Assembly: GCF_043678055.1 (NCBI RefSeq)
Contig: NZ_JBHEQA010000009.1
Location: forward strand, 1 to 64,000
Direction of reading: 5' to 3'
Origin: Spongiimicrobium salis
GTDB lineage: Bacteria; Bacteroidota; Bacteroidia; Flavobacteriales; Flavobacteriaceae
Length of the DNA: 64,000 nt
This document shows, piece by piece, positions 43,131 to 52,837 of this stretch; positions within the stretch are counted from its first letter, which is position 1; every line of letters starts with the position of its first letter. Below the pieces are notes generated by a model. The model was not told where the DNA came from. It saw only the letters and a program-made list of their open reading frames with translations, and did not search any database. Made by a program: the position numbers and the translations under genes.

Positions 43131-43168
43131 AAAAAAAAGCCTCTTCAACTGAAGAGGCTTTTTTTTAT
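43131..43168. terminator. Bidirectional intrinsic terminator
   Basis: Stem GCCTCTTC (43139-43146) / GAAGAGGC (43151-43158) with loop AACT, flanked by A8 on the left and T8 on the right. It can terminate both pckA and the convergent uroporphyrinogen-III synthase gene. Confidence 0.92.
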
Positions 43169-43187
43169 TCTTTATCGCTATCGCTAA

Positions 43188-43937
43188 TTACTTTTTGTTG
43201 TTTACCGTAGTAATGTATTTCTGCAGTGCCATGGTCATAGAAGGGGTTTCAGGTGTTGGTGCCTGAATGTCTATGCGAAGACTGGCATTATTGGCGGCTT
43301 TGACCGTAGAATTTCCAAATACGGCAATGCGCGTATCATTTTGTTCGAAATCAGGGAAATTTTTCAATAAAGATTCTATGCCCGAAGGGCTGAAAAACAC
43401 CAAGATATCATAGTACACATCCCTTAAATCGGAAAGATCGCTAATGACCGTTTTGTAAAATATCCCTCTTTCCCAATTCAATCCAAGTTTATCCAAGGTC
43501 TCTGGTACAATGGGTTTCAAGACATCTGAAGAAGGAAGCAAGAACTTTTCTTCTTTATACTTTTTAAATAAGACCACTAAATCGGCAAAATTCATTTTGC
43601 CGACATAAATCTTACGTTTTCTATAGACTACATATTTTTGAAGATAATAGGCCACAGCTTCGGATTGGCAAAAATACTTCATAGTATCCGGAACTTTGAA
43701 TCGCATTTCTTCTGCAATTCTAAAAAAATGATCTACCGCATTTCTGCTCGTAAGAATAATAGCGGTATAATTGTTCAAATCAATTTTTTGTTGCCTCACC
43801 GTTTTGGCATCCACTCCCTCCACGTGGATAAAAGGTCTAAAGTCGACCTTTACTTTCTCTTTTTCTATGAGTCGTGAATATGGGGAGTTTTCCATTTTCG
43901 GTTCTGGTTGAGAAACCAAAATCGTCTTTACTTTCAT
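43188..43937 (-). CDS. hemD: Uroporphyrinogen-III synthase
   Basis: A 249-aa protein that closes the tetrapyrrole ring (hydroxymethylbilane to uroporphyrinogen III). KTILVSQPEP, NYTAIILTSRNAVDHF and the second half LVFFSPSGIESL, IAVFGNSTVKAA are typical of HemD, which is poorly conserved otherwise. The ATG at 43937 is chosen; a TTG 9 bp upstream is ignored. It is cotranscribed with the DUF4271 gene upstream, a known flavobacterial arrangement. Confidence 0.88.
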   Translation of the reverse strand: MKVKTILVSQPEPKMENSPYSRLIEKEKVKVDFRPFIHVEGVDAKTVRQQKIDLNNYTAIILTSRNAVDHFFRIAEEMRFKVPDTMKYFCQSEAVAYYLQKYVVYRKRKIYVGKMNFADLVVLFKKYKEEKFLLPSSDVLKPIVPETLDKLGLNWERGIFYKTVISDLSDLRDVYYDILVFFSPSGIESLLKNFPDFEQNDTRIAVFGNSTVKAANNASLRIDIQAPTPETPSMTMALQKYITTVNNKK

Positions 43938-43942
43938 AAGTC

Positions 43943-44599
43943 TCAATCTTTTAGATAACTTCCAATTATCACAATTGGCGCAATTTCAAGTGCGCAAAGG
44001 TACAAAATAAAATAGAAAAAATTGGAAGTAATGAATTTTTGATGATTTCTTATTACTGTGATCCAACCAATACCATTAATGGATAAAATAAGGGAAATGG
44101 TTAGGTATATTGTAGGTTTTGAGTCCTCCGCAATATACGTAAGGATGATATTGGCGAGGAAAAATAGTATGCCACTGTAGTTCAGGTAGGACAATTTTTT
44201 GAAAATAAACTCACTCACCATTTTACTGGTGTTAAATACAAAACCATTGCCCAATTGCAATACCACCTTCAAAAAAATAAATAAAACAACCAAGCCCAGA
44301 ATAATGGGGTAGAGATAAGGCGCAGCTTCCGAAGTGTCCTTAAATAGAACACCCATGGCCAAATAAATGAATAAAGAGAAATTTAGGATCAGAAAAAGCG
44401 TAAAGAATACATGGAACCAGTTTAACAAACGATCTTTTTTGTTGTACATAAAAATATACTTATTGTTAAAAGGTAAAATCATGAAATTTGAAAACCTACT
44501 ATAGGAAAAACTTTTGGCGATGACCATGATCAATAGACTGGCAAATAGAATGCCGGTAATCCAATCCTTGTTGGTTATAGATCTAAGAATAGGTTCCAT
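43943..44599 (-). CDS. DUF4271 membrane protein
   Basis: A 218-aa protein with about six membrane helices. It fits the DUF4271 family by position next to uroporphyrinogen-III synthase and by LLIMVIAKSFSYSRFSNFMILPFNNKY near the N-terminus. Function unknown. Its start directly abuts the stop of the GT39 gene. Confidence 0.82.
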   Translation of the reverse strand: MEPILRSITNKDWITGILFASLLIMVIAKSFSYSRFSNFMILPFNNKYIFMYNKKDRLLNWFHVFFTLFLILNFSLFIYLAMGVLFKDTSEAAPYLYPIILGLVVLFIFLKVVLQLGNGFVFNTSKMVSEFIFKKLSYLNYSGILFFLANIILTYIAEDSKPTIYLTISLILSINGIGWITVIRNHQKFITSNFFYFILYLCALEIAPIVIIGSYLKD

Positions 44600-46267
44600 T
44601 TACTCTAATTTCGTGGTTTTTCCATTAAGTCCGGCACGTAAGCCATTTTCCGATATTCCTATTTTAAAATACCCCGGATTCTCAATTTTAGGTGCCGGAA
44701 GTGTAAAACGAAAAGATGTAGTATCCCTTGCCTTTAATACTCTCGTTCCCGGATTTGCCAGGGTTGTTTGTAATGGGACAACATCTTTTACTTGTTTGTA
44801 CGCATTCATGTATGCCAATTCAAAAGTGATTTTATTTAAATCAATATCCTCAAAATAAGGATTATAGACTTTTAAAGTTTGTTCTTTGGTATCCTTTAAG
44901 CTGATGTCTTCTTCAGGAAGAATACATTGCAATTTGCGAAAGGATTCAAAATTATCTATATACATGCCATAGCTGATGCTTCCGTCTTGCGTAGTATAGG
45001 TAATATCCTTGCGCTTTGCATATTTAGAAACGTACAATACGCGTTGATGTTGTATGGCGTATTCCGTACTGTCCAAGGAATATTGATTGCGTCTATAGCG
45101 TATATTATTCAGGGAATAGGCGGGAACACCAGAATAGAAGGCGTACATTGGCGTGTTTCTATAGGAGTTTTCAAAGACCACAGGCATATCCCCTATTTGG
45201 GCTTGTAGACCAGAAACCCATGTCGTATTGTCGTGCGCTTCAAAGTGTATGGGAAGGGCAGGAGAATATACCAGCCAAATTCTGGCATAGCACAGGAGTA
45301 CAATATTGACCATGCCCAACCTATAGATCCATTTCATGCTGTGTTTATGCTGCAGCATCACCCTAAAGATGATAAGAATCATAGGAATAGACGCTACAAT
45401 AACCCATTGCGCCTGCACACGTCTATTGAAACTGGATACAAAAAAGAAAATCAAAACCCCATAGGTAAGGTATAAGAGCGCTTTGGTAAATAGGTCAATC
45501 GCTTTGGTCTTATACAATGCCCGATAGGCAAAGGGGAAAGTAAGACCAAAAAGAACAACCAGACTTAGGAAATAACCCAGGGTAAAATCCGCAAACTCAT
45601 AAGCCCTGTTGGGGCGCTCAAAGAGATGGTATTTTATGGATACAAAATCGTTTTGATACAGCCATAAGAAATGTGGGGTATAACATAAGAGTGCCACAAT
45701 TACCGAAAGCCAGGCATATTTATTCCCTATCAGTTTTATATTGGAGAGGAGTACAAATAAAATTACCAATGCCGCGTGGTACTTGCTATACATGAGGGCA
45801 GCCATAACCACCCCTAAAGCGATACAAACAATGATAGATGGTGAACTAAGGAATTTTTTATAACACCACAAGAAGAGGGCCGTAAAAAATAACAAAGGCG
45901 TATCGGGTAAGGTAAAAAAACCGTAGGCATTCACCAGGGGCATTGAAAATATCAAAACAAAAAAAGGAATGGAATAGCGCTGCTTTTTAGCGTCATCGAT
46001 CATGGTCCATAATACTACTATCGTACCTACAGCAAGGAGACAGCTCATGAATCGTACCCCAAGCTCGCCTTCAAAGAAAAAACTACTGATTTTAATCAAT
46101 AGGGCTACCATGGGAGGGTGGTCAAAATAGCCCCAAGCCAAATTTTGGGCATAATGCCAATAGTAGGCTTCATCAAAAATAAGTTCCGTAAAGTAGGCTT
46201 GGACAATGTTAAGCAAAAAAAGCGCTGCCAATAGATAGCGTAGTGGTTTGGGTATTTTTTGTAACAT
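44600..46267 (-). CDS. Glycosyltransferase family 39-type membrane protein
   Basis: A 555-aa polytopic membrane glycosyltransferase. The first loop holds LIFDEAYYWHYAQNLAWGYF then DHPPMVALL, the PMT/ArnT-like signature with the catalytic Asp-Glu. About ten helices follow and then a soluble C-terminal domain. It would use a polyprenyl-phosphate sugar to modify lipid or protein outside the cytoplasm. The divergently placed polyprenol-phosphate mannosyltransferase gene could supply its donor. Confidence 0.85.
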   Translation of the reverse strand: MLQKIPKPLRYLLAALFLLNIVQAYFTELIFDEAYYWHYAQNLAWGYFDHPPMVALLIKISSFFFEGELGVRFMSCLLAVGTIVVLWTMIDDAKKQRYSIPFFVLIFSMPLVNAYGFFTLPDTPLLFFTALFLWCYKKFLSSPSIIVCIALGVVMAALMYSKYHAALVILFVLLSNIKLIGNKYAWLSVIVALLCYTPHFLWLYQNDFVSIKYHLFERPNRAYEFADFTLGYFLSLVVLFGLTFPFAYRALYKTKAIDLFTKALLYLTYGVLIFFFVSSFNRRVQAQWVIVASIPMILIIFRVMLQHKHSMKWIYRLGMVNIVLLCYARIWLVYSPALPIHFEAHDNTTWVSGLQAQIGDMPVVFENSYRNTPMYAFYSGVPAYSLNNIRYRRNQYSLDSTEYAIQHQRVLYVSKYAKRKDITYTTQDGSISYGMYIDNFESFRKLQCILPEEDISLKDTKEQTLKVYNPYFEDIDLNKITFELAYMNAYKQVKDVVPLQTTLANPGTRVLKARDTTSFRFTLPAPKIENPGYFKIGISENGLRAGLNGKTTKLE

Positions 46268-46400
46268 AAGAAAAATAGATTCGCCCCAAAATTACGAATT
46301 ATATGCATCATGGATAGTCGTAAAAAAATGATAAAAGCTAAAAGCACATTTCTTTACAGTAGATAAAGTAGTATTTTTGTCGAAATCAGCAAATGCTTCA

Positions 46401-47129
46401 ATGTCCGATAGTTTAGTAATCATTCCAACCTTTAACGAAATTGAAAATGTAGAGGCCATTATTCTGGCAGTCTTTGCCTTGAAAAAAGACTTCCATGTAT
46501 TGGTGGTAGACGATAATTCTCCAGATGGGACGGCAGATTGCGTTAGGGAACTGCAGAAAGAGTATGCCGATCGGCTGTTCTTGGAAGTTAGGAAAGAAAA
46601 GTCAGGCTTGGGGACGGCCTATATCCATGGGTTTAAATGGGCCATTAAACGGGATTATGGCTATATCTTTGAAATGGATGCTGATTTTTCCCATAAACCT
46701 GGAGATTTGCTCCGTTTATATCGGGCCTGTGCCAATGGTGCCGATGTGGCCGTTGGATCACGGTATAAAAAGGGGGTGAATGTGGTAAACTGGTCTTTGT
46801 TTCGGATGTTATTGTCTTATGGGGCTTCCTTTTATGTAAAATTAATTACCGGGATGCGTGTGCATGACCCCACCGCAGGTTTTGTATGTTATAAAAGGGA
46901 GGTGTTGGAAACCTTGAATTTAGATAATGTGCGTTTTGTAGGTTATGCTTTTCAAATAGAAATGAAGTTCCGGGCGCATCTGAAAAAGTTTACGATCAAA
47001 GAGGTCTCCATTATTTTTACGGATAGGGTGAGGGGAAAATCCAAGATGAGTTCCTCCATTATCAGTGAGGCCATTTTTGGGGTATTAAAGATGAAATTCC
47101 GAAGTATATTTTTTAAAAGCAAGTTTTAG
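46401..47129 (+). CDS. Polyprenol monophosphomannose synthase (GT2)
   Basis: A 242-aa GT2 enzyme. SLVIIPTFNEIENVEAII, VLVVDDNSPDGTA (nucleotide-sugar binding) and FEMDADFSHKPGD (DxD) are diagnostic for dolichol/polyprenol-phosphate mannosyltransferases. It makes the lipid-linked sugar donor at the inner leaflet. ATG 46401 is preferred over the TTG at 46377. The next gene (dihydroorotase) starts 2 bp after the stop. Confidence 0.92.
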   Translation: MSDSLVIIPTFNEIENVEAIILAVFALKKDFHVLVVDDNSPDGTADCVRELQKEYADRLFLEVRKEKSGLGTAYIHGFKWAIKRDYGYIFEMDADFSHKPGDLLRLYRACANGADVAVGSRYKKGVNVVNWSLFRMLLSYGASFYVKLITGMRVHDPTAGFVCYKREVLETLNLDNVRFVGYAFQIEMKFRAHLKKFTIKEVSIIFTDRVRGKSKMSSSIISEAIFGVLKMKFRSIFFKSKF

Positions 47130-47131
47130 GG

Positions 47132-48466
47132 ATGGGTAGAGTAATATTAAAAAATGCGACGATTGTCAATGAAAATACCCAGTTTGAAGGGGATATTTTA
47201 ATTGAGGGGGAACGTATTGAAAAAGTAGCCAGAAATATTAGTGATGCCGAGGCGGAGGTCATTGATGTTCATGGGAGTTATGTTCTTCCTGGAATTATAG
47301 ATGATCAGGTGCATTTTAGGGAGCCGGGATTAACGCATAAAGGAACCATTGCTACAGAGAGTAGGGCGGCCTTGGCGGGTGGAATCACTACATTTATGGA
47401 ACAACCCAATACCAATCCGCAAACTACGACTATTGAAAAATTAGAGGAGAAATTTGCTGTGGGAGCCCAAAACGCCTTTGCCAATTACTCTTTCCTTTTT
47501 GGAGGAACCAATGATAATCTGGAAGAGCTGAAACGATTGGATAAAAATGCCTGTTCCGGAATTAAATTGTTTTTGGGATCTTCTACAGGGAATATGTTGG
47601 TCGATGACGAAAAGGTTATCGAATCTATTTTTAGCAGCACGGACATGGTCATTTCGGCGCATTGTGAAGATGAGGGCACCATAAGGGCGAATCTTGAAAA
47701 ATATAAGAACACCTATGGCGATGCCATCCCTATTGGATGCCATCCTTTGATCAGAAGTGAAGAGGCCTGTTATTTATCTTCTTCCAGAGCTATTGCCCTG
47801 GCCCAGAAAACAGGGGCTAGATTGCATGTATTTCATCTGTCCACCGGAAAAGAAACTGCCTTGTTCCGGAATGATATTCCCCTGAAAGACAAGAAAATTA
47901 CCGCCGAAGTCTGTATCCACCATTTGTGGTTTTCCGATGTGGATTATGAAGAAAAAGGAACTTTGATCAAATGGAATCCTGCCGTTAAAACAGCCGCTGA
48001 TCGAGAGCAACTATGGGAAGCCCTCTTGGATGACCGCTTGGACATTATTGCTACGGACCACGCGCCTCACCTTCTTACGGAAAAAGATAACCCCTATACC
48101 AGTGCACCTTCCGGGGGCCCATTGGTACAACATGCGCTTCCGGCAATGCTGGAAAAACACAAGGAGGGGAAAATCAGCCTGGAAAAGATTGTGGAAAAAA
48201 TGTGCCATAATCCCGCTATACTCTTTGATATTCATAAGCGGGGATATATTCGGGAAGGCTATTATGCCGATCTTGTGGTGGTAGATCCAAAAAGCTCTTG
48301 GGAAGTAAGCAAGGAAAATATTGCATACCATTGCGGATGGTCTCCTTTTGAAGGGAGCAAGTTTGGCAATACCATTTCCTATACCTTTATCAATGGTCAT
48401 CTCGGTTATGCGCATGGGAAATTCTCCGAAAAGAGAAACGCAAAAAGACTAACATTTGACAGATAG
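47132..48466 (+). CDS. pyrC: Dihydroorotase
   Basis: A 444-aa amidohydrolase of pyrimidine synthesis (carbamoyl aspartate to dihydroorotate). The type I motif reads PGIIDDQVHFREPGLTHKG, with Gln in place of the usual first His of HxH, as I recall for other Bacteroidota dihydroorotases. ISAHCEDE, HVFHLST and the catalytic IIATDHAPH are present, and GIKLFLGSSTGN stands at the position of the carboxylated Lys. The gene name could also be given as pyrC-type I. Cotranscribed with the GT2 and DUF4296 genes. Confidence 0.9.
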   Translation: MGRVILKNATIVNENTQFEGDILIEGERIEKVARNISDAEAEVIDVHGSYVLPGIIDDQVHFREPGLTHKGTIATESRAALAGGITTFMEQPNTNPQTTTIEKLEEKFAVGAQNAFANYSFLFGGTNDNLEELKRLDKNACSGIKLFLGSSTGNMLVDDEKVIESIFSSTDMVISAHCEDEGTIRANLEKYKNTYGDAIPIGCHPLIRSEEACYLSSSRAIALAQKTGARLHVFHLSTGKETALFRNDIPLKDKKITAEVCIHHLWFSDVDYEEKGTLIKWNPAVKTAADREQLWEALLDDRLDIIATDHAPHLLTEKDNPYTSAPSGGPLVQHALPAMLEKHKEGKISLEKIVEKMCHNPAILFDIHKRGYIREGYYADLVVVDPKSSWEVSKENIAYHCGWSPFEGSKFGNTISYTFINGHLGYAHGKFSEKRNAKRLTFDR

Positions 48467-48470
48467 AAGT

Positions 48471-48899
48471 ATGAAAAAGGTATTATTTTTTGTGCTTTGT
48501 GCCTTAATTTTGTCCTGTAATGAAAAGGTGATCGAACCTCCCGAAAATCTAATTCCTCAGGAGACAATGATCAATATTCTCTATGACCTTTCGGTGCTCA
48601 ATGCGGCCAAGAATACCAATCCGGAGGTTTTAAAGGATAATAAGATCGAAACTATGGAATACTTATATAAAAAGTATACCATAGATAGCGTGCAATTTGT
48701 AAAAAGCGATTTGTACTATGCTTCGGTACCTTTAGAGTATGAGAATATTTACAAGGCCGTGGAAGCACGCTTGACCGATACCAAAAAGACATTTGAAGAG
48801 GAGCGAAAAAAACAACGGGATAGTGTGATCTCTACCCAAGATTTGATCAAGTCTGAACGGAATCGAAAAAAAACAAAAGTTAAGGATTCTCTTTCTTAA
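48471..48899 (+). CDS. DUF4296 lipoprotein
   Basis: ATG 48471 gives a lipobox ILSC with Cys16. The mature part starts VIEPPENLIPQETMINILYDLSVLNAAK and contains YLYKKYTIDSVQFVKSDLYYA, the DUF4296 pattern (small helical protein, Bacteroidota only). It ends in a basic coiled region. Its last 20 bp overlap the convergent epimerase gene. Confidence 0.88.
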   Translation: MKKVLFFVLCALILSCNEKVIEPPENLIPQETMINILYDLSVLNAAKNTNPEVLKDNKIETMEYLYKKYTIDSVQFVKSDLYYASVPLEYENIYKAVEARLTDTKKTFEEERKKQRDSVISTQDLIKSERNRKKTKVKDSLS

Positions 48900-49890
48900 A
48901 TGCAGCACAGGCAAATGTAATGGCCTCGTCCAAAGGACTAAAGGAATACTGTAATGCGTTTATGATTTTTGTATTGTCGTATATTTCCTGATCTCGTAAG
49001 GAAGTCACCGTTTTTCGAGACAACTTCCTTCCTTTGGAACTAAATAGGTGACCTACCCAATCTAATCGCCATAAGATTTCCAATTGCCAAAAACGCAATT
49101 GGGTTTTTGGTGGGGCCTTGTCAAAGCCCTTTGCCACCTTGGTTAGAATTTCTTGGAAGCTTAGATTCTCGGCAATGCTAATAAAACGTTCGTGTACGAT
49201 ACTACTTTCCATTAATTGGATCATCATATCCACTACATCTTGAACAACAATGACCCCAGTGCCGCTTGGCGGGTAATATCCTCTGTTTTTATAGGCTTGA
49301 CGGAACAAAACACCACTACCGCTGTTCCAATATCCAGGGCCAATAATAAGGCCCGGATTCACAATAACTATGGGAACACCTTCTTGTCCGGCACGCCAAA
49401 CCTCCATTTCCGCATCATTTTTGGTCAAACCATAGACATTGGCATGGGAATCCGTCCATTCATTTTCTTCTGTGGCTTTGGCCCCTCCAAGACTTTTGCC
49501 CACTGCCGCAATGGTACTAACATAGCAGAGCTTTGCAATGTTATGGGCAATGCAGAGGTTGGCCACATTGGCCGTTCCTTCAATATTTATTTTTTTGAGG
49601 GCATCAAAATCATTGGGGTCAAAGGAAATCAGGGCCGCACAATGATATACATGAGTGACCCCTTCAAAAGCGATATCCAAAGAAGGAATATCCGTAATAT
49701 CGGCCTCTACCCAGTGGATTCTCTCAAATAAAGCTTCAGCATCCTGGGAATAGTAGGAAAAAATGTGTTTTACATGCTGTAGATTACTGTTTTTTCTGTG
49801 CGTGGCCCTTAGCGTGGAATTATTTTTGTTCAAGAGTTGAAACAAAAGATGTGCCCCGACCATACCTGTACCTCCAGTGACTAAAATCAT
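48880..49890 (-). CDS. NAD-dependent epimerase/dehydratase family protein
   Basis: A 336-aa extended SDR. The N-terminal VTGGTGMVGAHLLFQLL is the NAD-binding GxxGxxG, and the catalytic Tyr-x3-Lys is in VYGLTKNDAE, with the Ser of STIAAVG upstream. Family members act on nucleotide sugars, dihydroflavonol-like or hydroxysteroid-like substrates; the substrate is not clear here. The gene is a conserved neighbour of dihydroorotase and tyrS in flavobacteria. Confidence 0.88.
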   Translation of the reverse strand: MILVTGGTGMVGAHLLFQLLNKNNSTLRATHRKNSNLQHVKHIFSYYSQDAEALFERIHWVEADITDIPSLDIAFEGVTHVYHCAALISFDPNDFDALKKINIEGTANVANLCIAHNIAKLCYVSTIAAVGKSLGGAKATEENEWTDSHANVYGLTKNDAEMEVWRAGQEGVPIVIVNPGLIIGPGYWNSGSGVLFRQAYKNRGYYPPSGTGVIVVQDVVDMMIQLMESSIVHERFISIAENLSFQEILTKVAKGFDKAPPKTQLRFWQLEILWRLDWVGHLFSSKGRKLSRKTVTSLRDQEIYDNTKIINALQYSFSPLDEAITFACAAFKKENP

Positions 49891-50009
49891 GTTTCAAATT
49901 TAGGTATTTGGCATTGAAATATGGACATATTGAATAAAAATGGAGATTTTATGTAGTGAATATCCAAACAAGTTTATTTTTGTACTTATTATTTAAAAAG
50001 TAGAAAAGA

Positions 50010-51305
50010 ATGGCTTCAAATTTTGTGGAGGAACTAAAATGGAGAGGAATGTTACACGATGTGATGCCGGGAACGGAAGAGCATCTGTTGAACGGGATGC
50101 AAGCGGCGTATCTTGGGATCGACCCAACGGCAGATTCATTACATATAGGACATCTTGTGGGAGTGATGTTATTGCGTCATTTTCAACTGGCGGGACATAA
50201 ACCCTATGCCTTGGTTGGAGGAGCAACAGGAATGATCGGAGATCCTTCAGGGAAATCGGCGGAACGCAACTTATTGGACGAAGCTACTTTGCGACATAAT
50301 CAAGAAGCATTGAAAGAACAATTGTCACGATTTCTGGACTTTAAAAGTGAGGCTGAAAATGCGGCGATATTGGTCAACAACTATGATTGGATGAAGGACT
50401 TTTCCTTTTTGGATTTTATCCGGGATGTAGGGAAGCATATTACCGTAAATTATATGATGGCCAAAGATTCCGTAAAAAAGCGCTTGTCCTCTGAAGCCAG
50501 TGAAGGGATGTCTTTTACGGAATTTACCTATCAATTGGTACAAGGATATGATTTTCTGCACCTCTACAAGCACCACAATTGTACCCTTCAGATGGGAGGA
50601 AGTGATCAGTGGGGGAATATTACTACAGGAACGGAGTTGATTCGAAGAATAGGTGGCGGAAAGGGATATGCCTTGACCTGCCCTTTAATTACCAAAGCCG
50701 ACGGCACCAAATTTGGAAAAACCGAGGGAGGGAATGTATGGTTGGATGCCCATAGAACATCGCCCTATAAGTTTTATCAGTATTGGTTAAACACCTCTGA
50801 TGAAGATGCTGAAAAGTATATTAAGATTTTTACTTTTCTTTCCAAAAACGAGATTGAGGAATTGGTGAAAGCACATACCGAGGCTCCACATATGCGTATC
50901 CTACAGAAGCGTTTGGCAGAAGAAATTACTACTGCGGTGCATTCTAAAGAAGATTTGGAGAATGCTATTAAAGCCAGTAATATTTTATTTGGAAAATCGA
51001 CTTCCGAAGATTTAAAAGGATTGAATGAAGCTGTTTTTCTGGAAGTTTTTGATGGGGTTCCACAAGCTGAAGTTGAACGTGTTGAGATAGAAAATGGTTT
51101 GGATATGATTGGGGCATTAGCCGCAAAAACAGGATTTTTGGGCTCTAATGGAGAGGCTAGAAGGGAATTGAAACAAAACTCCATCGCGGTCAATAAAGCC
51201 AAAGTTAAAGAGGATTATACCATTTCCGTGACCGATTTGATCAATGATAAGTATGTGTTGCTTCAAAAAGGAAAACGAAATTATTTTGTTTTGGTGGCTA
51301 AATAA
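50010..51305 (+). CDS. tyrS: Tyrosyl-tRNA synthetase
   Basis: A 431-aa class I synthetase. The HIGH motif is HIGHLVGVMLLRHF, the KMSKS equivalent KFGKTEGGNVW, and GGSDQWGNIT is the tyrosine/tRNA-binding motif. A C-terminal S4-like domain covers the last 60 residues. A normal bacterial TyrS. Confidence 0.97.
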   Translation: MASNFVEELKWRGMLHDVMPGTEEHLLNGMQAAYLGIDPTADSLHIGHLVGVMLLRHFQLAGHKPYALVGGATGMIGDPSGKSAERNLLDEATLRHNQEALKEQLSRFLDFKSEAENAAILVNNYDWMKDFSFLDFIRDVGKHITVNYMMAKDSVKKRLSSEASEGMSFTEFTYQLVQGYDFLHLYKHHNCTLQMGGSDQWGNITTGTELIRRIGGGKGYALTCPLITKADGTKFGKTEGGNVWLDAHRTSPYKFYQYWLNTSDEDAEKYIKIFTFLSKNEIEELVKAHTEAPHMRILQKRLAEEITTAVHSKEDLENAIKASNILFGKSTSEDLKGLNEAVFLEVFDGVPQAEVERVEIENGLDMIGALAAKTGFLGSNGEARRELKQNSIAVNKAKVKEDYTISVTDLINDKYVLLQKGKRNYFVLVAK

Positions 51306-51366
51306 AGAGCGGAGAAGCAACTTTTTTAGGTTTTTGTATCTTTAAGGTACATGAAATAAGAATATT

Positions 51367-51780
51367 ATGAGAAAGTATGCCCCATTATTACTGCTCTTTG
51401 TTTTCTTGAATTCCTGTTCTGGTGAAAGCGAAGTGAATTTGATCGACCCGGATTTAGACGGGCAATGGACACTGACCGAAGCCTTCTGTTTTTGCTTTTT
51501 TCCGGATGACTTTAACTTTGCCGTGCATCAATTGCTTATTAATGTAGAGGAAAATCAAGTTACGGTTTCAGATAATCCCAATAGCTTTTTTCTAATAGCC
51601 CCGGGAACCTACACCCTTTCGGGAGAAAGAGCCGTTTTAACCTTTAATGGAGCGATACAATATCAATATCGTATTGATGGGGATCGCTTGGAATTAACAA
51701 AGGTGGATGATCCCAATATCTCAGATGACGAGCTTACCTTAGTTTATGTTCGTGGTGGAGGCTTTGGGACTTCTTTTTAA
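51367..51780 (+). CDS. Lipocalin-like lipoprotein
   Basis: A 137-aa lipoprotein (lipobox LNSC, Cys18). LDGQWTLTEAFCFCFFPD, then a strand-rich domain with LTFNGAIQYQYRIDGDRLELTKVDD, is the pattern of lipocalin-like/DUF4488-type proteins. Its stop codon overlaps the stop of the convergent LuxE-like gene by 4 bp (TTAA). Confidence 0.7.
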   Translation: MRKYAPLLLLFVFLNSCSGESEVNLIDPDLDGQWTLTEAFCFCFFPDDFNFAVHQLLINVEENQVTVSDNPNSFFLIAPGTYTLSGERAVLTFNGAIQYQYRIDGDRLELTKVDDPNISDDELTLVYVRGGGFGTSF

Positions 51781-52754
51781 AGCGCCATTAGATTGCAACC
51801 GCGAATATCCGAATGGTCAAAACGTCCCAGAATTTCAAAATGGCCATTTTTATAACATTTGCCCAAGTCTTGCGTGGCAATAAAAGGACAAGAATTGTGG
51901 TTTGCCAAATCAATGATGTTTACGCCTCCGGTTTTTCCGTGCGCTTGGTATGTTAAGGGGTCTTCAGTGTCACGGATATAAATACGCATCCAAGGGGGTG
52001 TTTCAAAGATACCATGGCCTTTGGAATAGGCTTGTGACAGCAATTCCGTCATTCCGTATTCCGAATGTATCACCTCAACACCAAATCCTTCTCTTAGTCT
52101 CTCGTGCAGGGCGGTGCGAATCATTTCCTTGCGCTTTCCTTTCATGCCCCCAGTCTCCATAACGGTGGTATATTTTAAGTTGAATCGGAATTTTTCTACC
52201 AGATCCAAAAGTGCAAAGGAAACCCCGATCAATAGGGTTTTGGTGCCAAGAGCTTCCAGTTTTAAGATTTTTTGTTGAAGGGCATCAACATCATGAAGGT
52301 AAAAACCACTGTCAGGATGACTACTTTTTTGGATAAGATCTTGCACCATATAAATGAGGGAGGACCCTTCCCTTTCTAAATAAGAAGGTAACAAAGCCAG
52401 AATGCAATAGTCCGAAGCGGGACCGTAAAAATATTGAAAAGCCTCAAGATAGGACCTTTCGTAAAGACCAATGTCCGTCACATAATGGGTGCTGGTTGTA
52501 CTCCCTGTTGTGCCACTACTAGTGAACAGTACTTGCGGTTTTTGGCTATTGGATACAATGGTTTTGGATTTAAAAAATTCAATGGGCAAAAAAGGAATAT
52601 CACAAACGTTTTTTACGTGGTTTTCTGTTCGTTTTAAATGTGCGCAGAATTGACGGTATACGGTATTGTTTTGATAGTGGAATTGAAATTGTGCTAGGGC
52701 ATGGGCATCAAAAGTGGCCGCATCGATAGGGTCAAAAATAGCGTATGGATCCAT
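51777..52754 (-). CDS. LuxE-like acyl-protein synthetase
   Basis: A 325-aa protein from ATG 52754; an upstream ATG at 52784 adds ten residues. QVLFTSSGTTGSTTSTHYV (substrate-loop motif of LuxE/acyl-adenylating enzymes), VMETGGMKGKRKEMIR and MTELLSQAYSKG are typical of the acyl-protein synthetase LuxE family. In flavobacteria such genes stand alone and are thought to activate fatty acids or aryl acids. No lux genes are near. Confidence 0.85.
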   Translation of the reverse strand: MDPYAIFDPIDAATFDAHALAQFQFHYQNNTVYRQFCAHLKRTENHVKNVCDIPFLPIEFFKSKTIVSNSQKPQVLFTSSGTTGSTTSTHYVTDIGLYERSYLEAFQYFYGPASDYCILALLPSYLEREGSSLIYMVQDLIQKSSHPDSGFYLHDVDALQQKILKLEALGTKTLLIGVSFALLDLVEKFRFNLKYTTVMETGGMKGKRKEMIRTALHERLREGFGVEVIHSEYGMTELLSQAYSKGHGIFETPPWMRIYIRDTEDPLTYQAHGKTGGVNIIDLANHNSCPFIATQDLGKCYKNGHFEILGRFDHSDIRGCNLMAL

Positions 52755-52837
52755 GGTTGCTTGTACAGGCACAAAAGTAACCAAAAAATAAAAGCCCCAT
52801 AAATTGGAGCAACGGGCATTTTAAGGAAATGGAGAAA

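Noticed and set aside
52800..52837. Terminator after the first mini T9SS gene
   Set aside because: GCCC/GGGC arms are short with a 20-base loop; T-run on the minus strand is present but the stem is too weak to claim.
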